From assembly GCA_963781035.1 (NCBI GenBank), contig CAWAEN010000009.1, forward strand, positions 558,001 to 622,000: a DNA stretch of 64,000 bases, read 5' to 3'. The translations under genes were made by a program, and so were the position numbers. The notes beneath the pieces are model-generated. The model did no database searches. It worked only from the letters and a program-made list of their open reading frames with translations, and was not told the DNA's origin. Positions 53,686 to 62,755 of this stretch are shown here, piece after piece; within the stretch, counting starts at the first letter, position 1, and the number at the start of each line of letters is the position of its first letter. The stretch comes from SZUA-35 sp963781035. Lineage in GTDB: Bacteria > Actinomycetota > Acidimicrobiia > Acidimicrobiales > SZUA-35.

Positions 53686-53691
53686 AGACTA
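53686..53691 (-). promoter_or_regulatory. -10 element TAGTCT before GTG 53679 (leaderless)
   Basis: The hexamer ends 6 nt before the start and overlaps the stop region of the sigma-factor gene, so the kinase-miaA-dapF run can start here. Confidence 0.5.
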
Positions 53692-54195
53692 GGACTGGAG
53701 CTGTGTCTTCAGCTGAGCCAGCGCACGGTGCAGGCCCGATTTCACAGAGCCTTCCGGATCGCCGATGATCTCGGCGATCTCGGGGATCGTGTGGCCGCCG
53801 TAGTAACGAAGCACCACCATCGCCCGCCAATTGCTCGGCAGGTCGGCCAGCACATCGACGAGATAGTGCGACTCCGGGGTGTCCTCCGGCTTGGGAGTGA
53901 CCAGCCGGAGCTTTGCCCGGCCTCTGATCTCTCGCCGCTGAGCGTCGCGACATCGTGACACGAGCACCGTGCGAACGAAGCCGCCGGGACGCTCGACTCT
54001 CGACCACGAGGCGAAGAGCTGAGCGAACGCATCTTGTGTCAACTCCTCGGCTCGTTCCTGGGAGCCGACCATCAGGTAGGCCAGGCGAACGAGGCCCCGG
54101 TAGTCGGATCGGAAGAGATCGTCGAAGGCCGCGGCGTCAGTGCGAGAGAGCTCGATCGGGGCAAGCTGGTTCGTCGTCGGCTCAGCGGTAGACAC
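53689..54195 (-). CDS. SigE-family ECF RNA polymerase sigma factor
   Basis: 168 residues. Region 2 is FDDLFRSDYRGLVRLAYLMV and AEELTQDAFAQLFASW; region 4 is LADLPSNWRAMVVLRYYGGH with TIPEIAEIIGDPEGSVKSGL as the helix-turn-helix. The spelling matches the actinobacterial SigE-family ECF group. GTG 54195 lies inside the last codons of the upstream membrane protein gene, an overlap of 14 nt that suggests coupled expression with its probable anti-sigma partner. Confidence 0.88.
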   Translation of the reverse strand: MSTAEPTTNQLAPIELSRTDAAAFDDLFRSDYRGLVRLAYLMVGSQERAEELTQDAFAQLFASWSRVERPGGFVRTVLVSRCRDAQRREIRGRAKLRLVTPKPEDTPESHYLVDVLADLPSNWRAMVVLRYYGGHTIPEIAEIIGDPEGSVKSGLHRALAQLKTQLQS

Positions 54196-55060
54196 AGATC
54201 TCACCTCCCCAGAGTGCTTCGATGATGTCACTGTCGTTCGGGCCGGAGGTGAACCAACCGGCGGTGCCGTCCCAGAACTCCCAGCCGAGCGTGCCCTCGT
54301 CTGACTGGACGCCTGGCCGAGCGGCCCGGAGTTCTGCCACCGTCGAGCCGAGACCGATCTCGGTTCCGGTGATGGTCGTCGGACCCTCACCTGCTTCGCC
54401 CAGTAGCCAACCGACGGCCGTTCCGCTGTCGGAGTCGACGTACACGCTGAGCCCACCCCAACTGATCGAATCGGTCGGACCACGGCCGCACTGGTCGAGG
54501 GGGTTGTCGAACAGCGGCTCGCCGATCGACGCAGCGATCAGCTCGAGCACTTCTTCCCGCGGCGTACCGAAGGGGACCAACGTCAGCTCACCCGTCTCTG
54601 CATCGATGGCGTTGAACCCGTCGTCGACGAGTTCGAAACCTTGGGAGCCGGGCACCGTGGTTTGCGGCGGATCGACCGTCGTCGTCGGCTGCGACTCGTT
54701 CGTCGTCGTCTCGGGAGCAGTGGCCGCCGTGGTGACGGGGCCGGTGGTGGCCGTCGTCTCGTCGACAGGAGGCTCCTGCGTGACCGTCGTCGAAACGTCA
54801 CCGCCATCGCCGACCACGACCTCGTCCGGGTCGACCTCGCCGAGGCGATCGGCAGTGAAGACACCGCCACCGATGATCGCGATGGCGGCGGCGACGGCGA
54901 GGAACCAATGGGATCGTGGTCGATTCGAGTGACGGTGGTCGGCTCGACTGGCCGAGCCGCGGACCTGCGCAAGGGCCGCCTCGACGTTCGGGTCGACGAC
55001 GGCGGCGGATCGTTGCATCTCCTGCTCGAGCATCTGCTCGAACGCATCGTTCGTGTTCAT
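54182..55060 (-). CDS. Single-pass membrane protein, candidate anti-sigma regulator
   Basis: 292 residues: a cytosolic N-terminus of about 50 residues (NDAFEQMLEQEMQRSAAVVD), one span (HWFLAVAAAIAIIGGGVFTA), a Thr/Pro-rich linker, and an exported domain with GFELVDDGFNAIDAETGELT and GTEIGLGSTVAELRAARPG, ending in a Cys-containing GGEICVYR. The layout and overlap with a SigE-type sigma gene fit a membrane anti-sigma factor, though no zinc-binding HxxxCxxC motif is present. Gene order (regulator first) is the reverse of the common sigma-first arrangement. Confidence 0.6.
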   Translation of the reverse strand: MNTNDAFEQMLEQEMQRSAAVVDPNVEAALAQVRGSASRADHRHSNRPRSHWFLAVAAAIAIIGGGVFTADRLGEVDPDEVVVGDGGDVSTTVTQEPPVDETTATTGPVTTAATAPETTTNESQPTTTVDPPQTTVPGSQGFELVDDGFNAIDAETGELTLVPFGTPREEVLELIAASIGEPLFDNPLDQCGRGPTDSISWGGLSVYVDSDSGTAVGWLLGEAGEGPTTITGTEIGLGSTVAELRAARPGVQSDEGTLGWEFWDGTAGWFTSGPNDSDIIEALWGGEICVYR

Positions 55061-55097
55061 GCCCCACCGTCGAACGGCAGCATCGAATCGTTCCCGA

Positions 55098-55868
55098 TCA
55101 CCAACGATGAATCGATCGGCCCACGAGGCTCAGCAGGGCGCCGGTGACGGTGACCGGGTCGACGACCATGTGGAGATGTTCGCCGCCGAGACGCGTCGTT
55201 GCCCATCCCTCGGCCCTGGCCTGACCGAACGATGGTCGGTACATCTCGCCGAGGGCGAGGTAGGCGAGACCGACTTCGCCTGGCAGCTTCGGGGCGGGAA
55301 TGGGCTGGTCGAACACGGAGCGAGGCACGGGCTTGGCTTCGCTGAGCACACGTTCGCGGGCCTCGTCGTCTGGGAGCATGTCCTCGATCATGGGGCCCCA
55401 CCAGCGATGCCACGGCGGGAGGTAGCCGTCCGGCCGGACCAGGGCGTCGAGGGTGTCCATGAACGGCGAGTCCCGTTCGGTGGGGATCACGCCGTCTTCG
55501 GGGATGCGGCCGTTCACGATGATCATCGACGACACGTCGTGGCCGGCGGCCATGAGGTGATCGACGATCAACGGCTGGCGGGGGCAGGTCGCCGAGTGTC
55601 CGACCACGACCGTGGGCAGCCCGGCCGGAGGCGGCACGGCATCGAGGAGCGAGTCGAGCCAGGGAGTGATGTGGTCGTCGTCCTTGGGAGTCGTTCGGTG
55701 CGTTGGGGTGATGACGACCGACTGGCCGAGTCGCTCGAGCGTGTGGCCAACCCCACGCCACGACTCCGGTCCGAGGAGGAAACTCGGCACCAACACCCAC
55801 TGACGTCGTGCGAGGGCGTGGTCGATCGCGCCCTCCCATCCGTTGTCAGGTTGGTGCTCGAGGTTCAC
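55098..55868 (-). CDS. Alpha/beta-hydrolase-fold protein
   Basis: The frame from GTG 55868 gives 256 residues; an ATG at 55958 would add 30 without similarity. VLVPSFLLGPESWRGVGHTL is the oxyanion strand, VVVGHSATCPRQPLIVDHLM the nucleophile elbow (GHSAT), and GEHLHMVVDPVTVTGALLSL the C-terminal His. It resembles the esterase/salicylate-ester hydrolase group. It is the first of three minus-strand genes running into the membrane regulator and sigma factor, with a 37-nt gap. Confidence 0.65.
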   Translation of the reverse strand: MNLEHQPDNGWEGAIDHALARRQWVLVPSFLLGPESWRGVGHTLERLGQSVVITPTHRTTPKDDDHITPWLDSLLDAVPPPAGLPTVVVGHSATCPRQPLIVDHLMAAGHDVSSMIIVNGRIPEDGVIPTERDSPFMDTLDALVRPDGYLPPWHRWWGPMIEDMLPDDEARERVLSEAKPVPRSVFDQPIPAPKLPGEVGLAYLALGEMYRPSFGQARAEGWATTRLGGEHLHMVVDPVTVTGALLSLVGRSIHRW

Positions 55869-55989
55869 CAAGATTCGGCCTCTCGTTGCGTGGTCTGTGA
55901 CCCTAGTCACGCACCCCGAGAGGAGCCATTGGGGACTCGGCGGGGGGATCATCGTCAATCGGCGCGCCCGAGATCAGCAGCCAGCCTCT

Positions 55990-56030
55990 CGGCAACCCCT
56001 GGGTTGCGCGCCATTGCTACGCAATGGCGC
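55990..56030. terminator. Tandem hairpins after ino1
   Basis: CAACCC-CT-GGGTTG (55993-56006) is followed by GCGCCATTGC-TAC-GCAATGGCGC (56008-56030), a perfect 10-bp stem with a 3-nt loop. Both lie 3' of the minus-strand ino1 gene, which ends at 56075. Confidence 0.6.
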
Positions 56031-56074
56031 TCGCTCAATCGGTTGGGGCGACAACGCTCACCGTCTCGCTTCGC

Positions 56075-57385
56075 TCAGCCGGCTTCGCTGTGAGTGACGG
56101 GCTCTTCGCCCATCCATTCACGCAAGGTGTTCTTGAGCTTGGTCTGCTGGATGAAGAGATCCTGCTCGGCGGTTGCTTCGCCGGCGGCCTGTGGCGCCTT
56201 GAGGTAGAAGCTCAGCCATTCCTGCACACCGGATTGGCCGGCACGCTTCGCGAGGTCCATGAACAGGGCGAGGTCGAGCACGATCGGGGCGGCGAGGATC
56301 GAGTCACGACAGAGGAAGTCGATCTTGATCTGCATGGGATAACCCATCCATCCGAAGATGTCGATGGCGTCCCAACCCTCTTTGTTGTCACCACGCGGCG
56401 GGTAGTAGTTGATGCGGACGACGTGATCGATGTTGCCGTAGAGGTCCGGGTAGGTCTCGGGCTGCAGGATCTTGTGCAGCACGCCGAGCTTCGACTCTTC
56501 CTTGGTCTTGAAGTTCTCGGGGGCGTCGAGGACTTCGCCGTCGCGGTTGCCGAGGATGTTGGTGGAGTACCAGCCACGAAGACCGAGCATCCGGGCCTTG
56601 AGTCCGGGAGCGATGAGGGTCTTCATGAGGGTCTGGCCGGTCTTGAAGTCCTTGCCGGCGATCGGCACGCCGAGCGTGTTCGAGAGCTCGATCATGCAGG
56701 GAAGGTCGGTCGACAGGTTCGGGGCGCCGTTGGCGAACGGCACGCCGGACTGGAGGGCGGCGTAGACGTAGAGCTGGATGGGCGAGATGTTGTCGTCGTT
56801 GTCCCGCATGCCCTGCTCGAAGGCAGCGACGGTGTCGTGGACGGCGCTGGGCTGCTGGTAGGCCTCGGTGGAACCGCACCACACCATGACCAGACGGTCG
56901 CAGTCGTTCTCGGTGCGGAAGTTCTCGATGTCGGCCATGAGGGCCATGGCCTGGTCGTACTTGTTGTCGATCTTCTTGACCCGCTTGCCGTCGAGGCGGC
57001 TGACCCACTTCTGGTCGAACACGGCCTCCATGGCGACGATGCCTTCCATCTCGCTCGAGATGGAAGCGATGTCTCGCTCGTCGAGCACACCGCAGGTCAT
57101 CGCCGCTTCGAGGGCGTTGGAGGAGATCGGGTCCCAGCCGCCGAACACGATGTCGTCGAGTGATGCGAGCGGAACGAAGTCCTTGATCAGCAGGCTTCGG
57201 CCTTCTTCGACCTTGCCGAGACGGATGTGGGCCATCTGGCTGACCGAGCCGAGCGGAGCCTTCTGCTCCTGGCGGGCCTTGAGCACGCCGGCGATGAAGG
57301 TGGACGACACGGCGCCCATTCCGGGGGTGAGCACACCGAGCTTTCCGGTGGCGGGGGCGATGTCGAGTCCTCGAGTTTCAGCCAT
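56075..57385 (-). CDS. ino1: Myo-inositol-1-phosphate synthase
   Basis: The 436-residue NAD-dependent enzyme converts glucose-6-phosphate to inositol-1-phosphate, the precursor of phosphatidylinositol and mycothiol in actinobacteria. LGVLTPGMGAVSSTFIAGVL is the Rossmann glycine-rich motif, NTLGVPIAGKDFKTGQTLMK the catalytic Lys region, YSTNILGNRDGEVLDAPENF and DFLCRDSILAAPIVLDLALF the remaining signatures. The frame is intact. The divergent LysR-type gene starts 60 nt away with an operator between them. Confidence 0.93.
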   Translation of the reverse strand: MAETRGLDIAPATGKLGVLTPGMGAVSSTFIAGVLKARQEQKAPLGSVSQMAHIRLGKVEEGRSLLIKDFVPLASLDDIVFGGWDPISSNALEAAMTCGVLDERDIASISSEMEGIVAMEAVFDQKWVSRLDGKRVKKIDNKYDQAMALMADIENFRTENDCDRLVMVWCGSTEAYQQPSAVHDTVAAFEQGMRDNDDNISPIQLYVYAALQSGVPFANGAPNLSTDLPCMIELSNTLGVPIAGKDFKTGQTLMKTLIAPGLKARMLGLRGWYSTNILGNRDGEVLDAPENFKTKEESKLGVLHKILQPETYPDLYGNIDHVVRINYYPPRGDNKEGWDAIDIFGWMGYPMQIKIDFLCRDSILAAPIVLDLALFMDLAKRAGQSGVQEWLSFYLKAPQAAGEATAEQDLFIQQTKLKNTLREWMGEEPVTHSEAG

Positions 57386-57421
57386 GTGGCAAATATAAGC
57401 GTCACTGCGCTCAATGGGTCA

Positions 57422-57444
57422 ATTGTTCAGCAATACTGAACAAT
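57422..57444. promoter_or_regulatory. Perfect LysR-type operator next to the regulator's start codon
   Basis: ATTGTTCAG-CAATA-CTGAACAAT is a perfect 9-bp dyad with a 5-nt spacer and contains the LysR-type T-N11-A core. It ends one base before the ATG at 57446 of the LysR-type gene and is about 37 nt from the divergent ino1 start. Confidence 0.75.
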
Positions 57445-57445
57445 C

Positions 57446-58325
57446 ATGCGAGAGCGCCCACTCCCCCAACTCACGATCCAGCAGCTCGACTATCTGGTTG
57501 CCGTGGCCGACCATGCGACGTGGGCCGAGGCGGCAGCGTCACTCGGCGTCACGCCATCTGCGCTCAGCCAGGGGCTGGCCGAGCTCGAGCGGCGACTCGG
57601 CATCGGCCTGTTCGAGCGGGTCGGCCGCGGCGCGTGATCGCCGACTCGAGCCGACCGGTCGTCGACTACGCGCGTTCCGGTGCTTGCCGCGACTTCTGCG
57701 GTCTCTCGTTGGGTCGACGCACAGACGACGGGCGACGAAGGTCGTCTCCGGCTCGGAATGATCGACATCGCGATCACCCACCATTTCGCCGCCACGCTTC
57801 AGGCCTTCGTCGACGAACGACCGGGAATCGATCTCCGAGTCTCCGTTGCACCCTCGACGCAGCTCCTACTCGGCGTCCGGTCGGACGAGCTCGATCTCGC
57901 CGTACTCGTCGATCCTGGCCACGATCTGGACGGCGTCGACGTCACGCCGCTGATCGACGAACCCCTCGGTGTCTACGGGCCACCTGGATGCGCGAAATCT
58001 GCCGACATCGAAATGGGGGCCGTGGGTCGGATTCCCGCCGAGCTCGCACACGCACCAACTCATCGCCACCGCGCTGCGGGATGAGGGAGTTGAGTACCGA
58101 CTCGTTGCCGAGTCGCATCAACCGGAGGTTTTGCGTCAGATGGTGTCGCTCGGCCTCGGTTGGACGGTGCTCCCCGTTGCCCAGGCTGAAGAGGTCGAGA
58201 ACGCACTCACCCGCGTCCGTGCCGAGCCGATCCGGCACCGTCGCCTGAGCGCAGTCCGTCGAAGTTCCGAGCTTCTCAACCCGCTGGCCGATCTCCTACT
58301 CGAGCGGCTCCCTTCACCAGGATGA
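57446..58325 (+). CDS. LysR-family transcriptional regulator, frameshifted
   Basis: The N-terminal winged helix is intact: LTIQQLDYLVAVADHATWAE, AAASLGVTPSALSQGLAELE and RRLGIGLFERVGRG. The frame then changes near 57635, again near 57690 and near 58015, through GRLRLGMIDIAITHHFAATL (start of the effector domain), DLAVLVDPGHDLDGVDVTPL and WTVLPVAQAEEVENALTRVR. All segments of a normal ~295-residue regulator are present. It is divergent from ino1; autoregulation through the 57422-57444 dyad is likely. Effector unknown. Confidence 0.8.
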
Positions 58326-59049
58326 TGTCGCAATCCGTTCAGTCGCTGCTCGCTCCGACGCTCCACTGTGCTTCTCGCGCGAGGCCACGGCTTCCAGTTG
58401 GGAACGAACTTGCAGCTTGCGATAGAGGCTCTTCAACTGCGAGCGAATCGTCGACACCGCGACGAAGTCGCGCGCTGCAATCTCCGCCGGGCCGTCGCCG
58501 TCGATCAATGCGGGAGCACAGCTGCCTCTCGAATGGTGAGTGTTCGAAATGGAGCAAGGCGCTCAGCCCGCCGAGCTCGGTCGAGGTGCCACGCCGCTCG
58601 GTACCGCTCCATGGCTGCAGGCCGGAACGGCTCAGAGCGAACGAGGGCGCCGATCGCATCCAGAACATCGTCGAGCGGTTCGCTTTGCTCACGACTCCCC
58701 TCGCTCCGCTCTCGAGTAGTCGACCCCAGAGCGCCTCGTCTAAGTGACCCGTGAGAATGGCATAGCCGATCGAGCGGGCGGTCAACGGCTCGAAAAAGAC
58801 CTCAGACGTCCCGATTGGCGGGACATGGAAGTCGAGCAAGACGAGTTGCGGCTGATGATCGTCGACGAAATCGAGCACGGAGGGGATCTCCAACACAGGT
58901 GTCGTGAGCATCGTGATGCCGCGGGATCCCAGGCCGCTGATGAGACCGGCGGCGAGCATGGGATGATCGTCGACTAGCACGACGTCGCACGAGGCGACTT
59001 CGTCGCCCTCTTGTGGTCGCCCGACCTCCACTGGGCGTTCAGCCACCAT
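58314..59049 (-). CDS. NarL/LuxR-type response regulator, frameshifted
   Basis: Receiver domain: DVVLVDDHPMLAAGL (acidic pocket), PQLVLLDFHVPPIG (phospho-Asp), YAILTGHLDEALW (Thr) and RGVVSKANRST (Lys). After at least two indels between about 58500 and 58680 the frame ends in a LuxR helix-turn-helix: MIDGDGPAEIAARDFVAVST and IRSQLKSLYRKLQVRSQLEA. ATG 59049 overlaps the stop of the sensor kinase gene, so both are co-translated. The 3' end overlaps the LysR-type gene by 12 nt. Confidence 0.78.
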
Positions 59050-60566
59050 GTCCAGCAAGTCGGCGGGCCGGAAGCGTGACGTCGACTCTCGCGCCGCCGG
59101 TCTTCCGATTCATCACTGCGACCGTCCCCCCGAGCTCCTCGACTCGCTGACGAACGATATGCAGCCCGAGGCCGCTGCCGATCGGGCTTGTCGTGAAACC
59201 GCTCAAAGACTCGGGGAAGCAACTCCTCGATGAAACCCGGACCTTCGTCTGTCACTGTCACCCGGACCGAGGGGCCCTCGAGACGGGCAACGACGGCGAT
59301 CGGCGTGCGTTCGCCGTGCCGCACAGCATTGTCGATGAGATTCTGGACGACATCGAGCACCTTGTAACGCTCGCCGAGAACGCCGACACGGGGCTCGACG
59401 TCCGTCGCAATCGTGTCGCCCATCGCAATGCGGGCTGCAACGAGTTGATGCAATCCTGCGGAAAGGTCGCTGATCTCAGTGAGCGGAGCGTCGGCGCAGC
59501 CCGGGACCTCTGCGACCAACTCACGGAGCCGTGCGAGTTCCGACACCACCAGATCGACGCCTTCGACGGGCTGGTGAGCGAAGCAAGGAACCGGCAAACG
59601 CCTCCACGCCGAGCAGGCCGGAACGGAGATCGTGCAGCGTCTCAGCGTCGTGAGCATGATCGTGGAGCATTCGAACGCGATCGAGCGCCGCCTCGACGGC
59701 TTGAGTCTGCGCGTCGATCGACCCAGCCCGGTCGATGGCGAGCGCCCCTGCGGTCCCAACGATGGCGCCGATCAGCGCCAGCACATTGGCACCGAGCCAG
59801 GCGCCGCCGGTTACGGCGATGTCATCTGCAACCAGGTAGTCACCGAACGCGGGCGTCAGGAGCTGCACTCCGATGACGACCAGCGACCACTGCTCACGCC
59901 GATAGCCACGAACGAGGAAGACCAAAGCTCCGACGAGCACCCCGAGATTCCCCAGAACCCGCCCGATCGCCGCGAGCATCGACTGCGTCGATGACCGAGG
60001 CCAGCAACGCGATCGACGAGACGACGACGAACGAGAACGCAGGGCCCCTCACCAGATCTGGGCTCCTTGAACCGACACGGCCGTCTGCATGCAGCCGTGC
60101 CAGCATCATGATCGCCGCGACAGCGCCCAGACCGATCGCTGCGCCGGCATCGGACGGGCGGGACAGAATCGTCGGCAACAATCGGAACGGGACGAGCAGA
60201 CCCAAACCGACCAGCATCACGACGAGGCCGGCAGCAAGATCGGCTTTGCCGGCCCCGGATCCGACCATGGGACACCAATAGTGCAGCAGATGGAACCGCA
60301 CTCGCGACTGCTGCTGTCAGCGCAAGAGTCGACAACACCAGCCTCTGCTCGGGAGCTAGGGGCGACCAGGTGGCGAGACCGACGGCAATGACTGCGCCGA
60401 CGGCCAAGGCCAGCGCTGCAAGGAAGTAGGGAAGGCCCAGACCGAGGCCTGGCGTTGATCGACCGAGAGGCAGCACCGTATCAACCGGGCGCGACGGACG
60501 CGCTCCGCTGCCGGCGAACAGACGTTCAACCGCCGAGTGGTCCTGAGTTTCGGCGTTGATGCTCAT
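59039..60566 (-). CDS. Multi-span membrane sensor histidine kinase, frameshifted
   Basis: From ATG 60566 (MSINAETQDHSAVERLFAG) the frames together give about eight hydrophobic spans (for example PYFLAALALAVGAVIAVGLA, ADLAAGLVVMLVGLGLLVPF, NLGVLVGALVFLVRG), a dimerisation segment with LHDLRSGLLGVEAFAGSL, and an HATPase domain with VVQNLIDNAVRHGERTP (N box), VTDEGPGFIEELLPRVFERF (G1/F) and IGSGLGLHIVRQRVEELGG (G2). Four or more indels separate these. Partner of the LuxR-type regulator immediately downstream. Seven/eight-span N-terminus suggests membrane or small-molecule sensing. The Tad-pilus operon is divergent from it. Confidence 0.75.
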
Positions 60567-60801
60567 GGTCCTCCAACACCCGCTTCCTCCCTTCGCGCAG
60601 GAAGTTCCGGGCAGCAAGAGGGCCGACAGTAGCCCATCACATCGGCGCCGCCCAGGGGCCGCGTGGTTCCACCCACCCCGGAGGCGATACGACCTATACA
60701 TCGCCGATTCCCTCAAATGGGGGATGAGTCGAGCCCGTATACCGCGGACCAGGATGACGGACACGAAACCGGAGACACCGGCGGAACCCACGGAGGAATC
60801 C

Positions 60802-60981
60802 ATGCTCTACACCCATTTCCTGAAGTCCTACGTCCACGCTCAGACCTCGCAGCGGGGAGCCACCATGGTGGAGTACGGCGTCATGGTCGCCCTGATCGCA
60901 GCCATCAGCATCGTGATCATCGGGACCCTCGGCCAGCAGGTCCTGGCAGCGTTCACCGACACGAGTGCCGGAATGCCGTGA
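60802..60981 (+). CDS. Flp-type pilin (Tad pilus)
   Basis: 59 residues from ATG 60802 with GGAGGA 5-6 nt upstream. ATMVEYGVMVALIAAISIVI is the Flp hydrophobic core, with the conserved Glu at +5 of the mature pilin; cleavage by a prepilin peptidase is expected after the Gly of QRGATMVEYG. CTATAC near 60693 is a possible -10. An in-frame ATG at 60754 would add 16 residues but has a poorer ribosome site. It is the first gene of the pilus cluster. Confidence 0.88.
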   Translation: MLYTHFLKSYVHAQTSQRGATMVEYGVMVALIAAISIVIIGTLGQQVLAAFTDTSAGMP

Positions 60982-61145
60982 TCCCAGGGAATCCGCCCGA
61001 AACCTGCCGTCGAACAAGACGGAGTGAGAGCGGAGCCACCATGGTCGAGTACAGCGTCATGGTGGCGCTGATCTGCACCGTGTCACTCGTCATCGTGGAA
61101 ACCCTCGGGCTCCCGACGCGAGATTTGTTCAGCGTCATATGGTGA
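60978..61145 (+). CDS. Second Flp-like pilin
   Basis: GTG 60978 overlaps the first pilin's stop (GTGA), so the two are translationally coupled. The 55-residue product has SESGATMVEYSVMVALICTV then SLVIVETLGLPTRDLFSVIW, clearly a Flp homologue of the first but with a Cys in the membrane helix and a different C-terminus. It may be a minor pilin or a diverging duplicate. Confidence 0.75.
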   Translation: MIPGNPPETCRRTRRSESGATMVEYSVMVALICTVSLVIVETLGLPTRDLFSVIW

Positions 61146-61212
61146 TGAACACGCAAAGCTGACGGACGGGCCCGGCGGGACCGTCTGATCGACAGATCAA
61201 TTACCCAGCGAG

Positions 61213-61247
61213 CGCTCGGAGTGAATCTGCTAGATTCGCTCCGAGCG
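61213..61247 (+). terminator. 15-bp stem-loop between pilin genes and tadE
   Basis: CGCTCGGAGTGAATC (61213-61227) pairs with GATTCGCTCCGAGCG (61233-61247) with one G-U pair around the loop TGCTA, followed by TTGGCATTT. It probably attenuates transcription so that pilins are made in excess over the assembly proteins. Confidence 0.6.
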
Positions 61248-61274
61248 TTGGCATTTCCAGGCGGAGGAAACGGA

Positions 61275-61680
61275 ATGGTCACCATCAAAACGCAGCGACA
61301 CCGGGATCGAGAACACGGGGGCTGCGATGGTCGAAATGGCCATCGTCCTGCCGCTTCTGATCGTGCTCGTCTTCGGCATCATCAACTTCGGAATCGCCTT
61401 CAATCGATTGCAGGGATTCCATGCCGCCGCTCGAGAAGGTGCACGAACGGCGTCGATCCCGAGCAACGACTACAACGACGTCGAAACGAGTGTCGATGCC
61501 GCGATGGTCGGCGTCACCACGGACTACGACCCTCCGGTGGTCGATCCTCCCGGTGGCTGCGCCACAAACAGAGGCCTCCCGATAGAGGTCGAGGTCCCCG
61601 GCGAGTACACGATTGCTATCCCGCTCCTACCCAACGTCGATGTCGATCTCACTGGACGAGGAGTGTTCCGATGCGAGTGA
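61275..61680 (+). CDS. TadE-like pseudopilin, one frameshift
   Basis: ATG 61275 follows GGAGGAAACGGA. The opening MVTIKTQR is joined after an indel near 61300 to SDTGIENTGAAMVEMAIVLP then LLIVLVFGIINFGIAFNRLQ, the TadE membrane anchor with the conserved Glu. The exported part includes FHAAAREGARTAS, a TadE hallmark, and two Cys residues. TadE-type pseudopilins help assemble Flp pili. Confidence 0.82.
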
Positions 61681-62714
61681 CGCGCAATCGACAGAATCTT
61701 GGTCAGCCAACACTCGACCGTCCAACTGAACGAGGCGCCACGATGGTCATCGTCGCCATCGTCGTGGTCGTCTTGTTTGGTATGGCCGCTGGTGATCGAT
61801 CTCGGCAACGGGTGGCAGAGCCGACGCCACCTCGTCACCGCCACGGACGCCGCCGCCCTCGCTGCGGCGCAGGACTACGCCATCGACCTCGACGGTTGCA
61901 CCAACCAGGCGGCCACCTACGTCAACAACAACTTCGCCGACGCCACCATGGTCAGCTGCGTTCTGGGCGGAAGCCCCGGGGCCGGCTGGGTCACGGTTAC
62001 CGCCGATGTCGACGTGACCACGCGGTTCGCGGGCGTTATCGGCGCCGGCGACTACGACGTATCGTCGGCGAGTACGGCACGCTGGGGCACGACGAGGACT
62101 GTTGGCGGGCTCCGCCCGCTTTCGCTGTGTGCGAAGGCCTTTGGCATCGAATCATGGCTGGACGACCCCCAGGAGGAGCTGACCGTTCGGGTGGATTACA
62201 CGAAGGACGGCGACCACCCCGAGTGCGACAGCGGCCAGAACGGCGTCCCTGGCACGTGGGGCATGATGGACTTCAACGGCATCGCTGGAGGCAACAACGA
62301 CAGTAAAGAATGGATTCTGACCGGCTACCCCGATCTCGTTCAGGGCGGCACTCCGAACGGAACGTGCGCTCCCGATGACGAACCGTGGGCCTGCTACCAG
62401 CCTGAGCCCGGAACGCGCTGCCTGGGGTGAAGAAAGAGATCAAACAAATTCTCGGCCAAGAAATTACTCTGCCGGTGGTGAACTGGATCGTCAACGAAAA
62501 CGGCCAGAATGCCCAGATGCACATCATGGGATTTGCCCATCTCGTGATCAATGAGTTCCAACCAACTGGCCAGAAAGCCTATATCGAGGTCACGTTCAGG
62601 CCTGGTTTAGTTGAGGGCGTCTGCTGCGACACCAGCGGCGGGCCCAACAATGTGTACGTCGTGCAGCCATTCGCGATAGACAATCGAGAAGTCGACGCTT
62701 CTTGCAGTTCGTGA
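61671..62714 (+). CDS. TadG-like pilus assembly protein, frameshifted
   Basis: ATG 61671 overlaps the tadE stop and has AGGAG upstream. TERGATMVIVAIVVVVLFGM is the anchor; after an indel near 61775 it continues PLVIDLGNGWQSRRHLVTAT and DAAALAAAQDYAIDLDGC, typical of TadG-type proteins. A second break near 62425 leads to KKEIKQILGQEITLPVVNWI and VNENGQNAQMHIMGFAHLVI, the family's C-terminal block. The last 290 nt could be read as a separate GTG-initiated gene at 62427, but the motif order favours one protein. Confidence 0.72.
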
Positions 62715-62755
62715 ATTGAACACGGGCGACACAATGATCGAATCTGGAGGGAAAG

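Noticed and set aside
62427..62714. Independent small gene after the TadG-like gene
   Set aside because: A GTG start is possible, but the sequence matches the usual C-terminal block of TadG-like proteins and overlaps the previous frame, so a frameshift is more likely.
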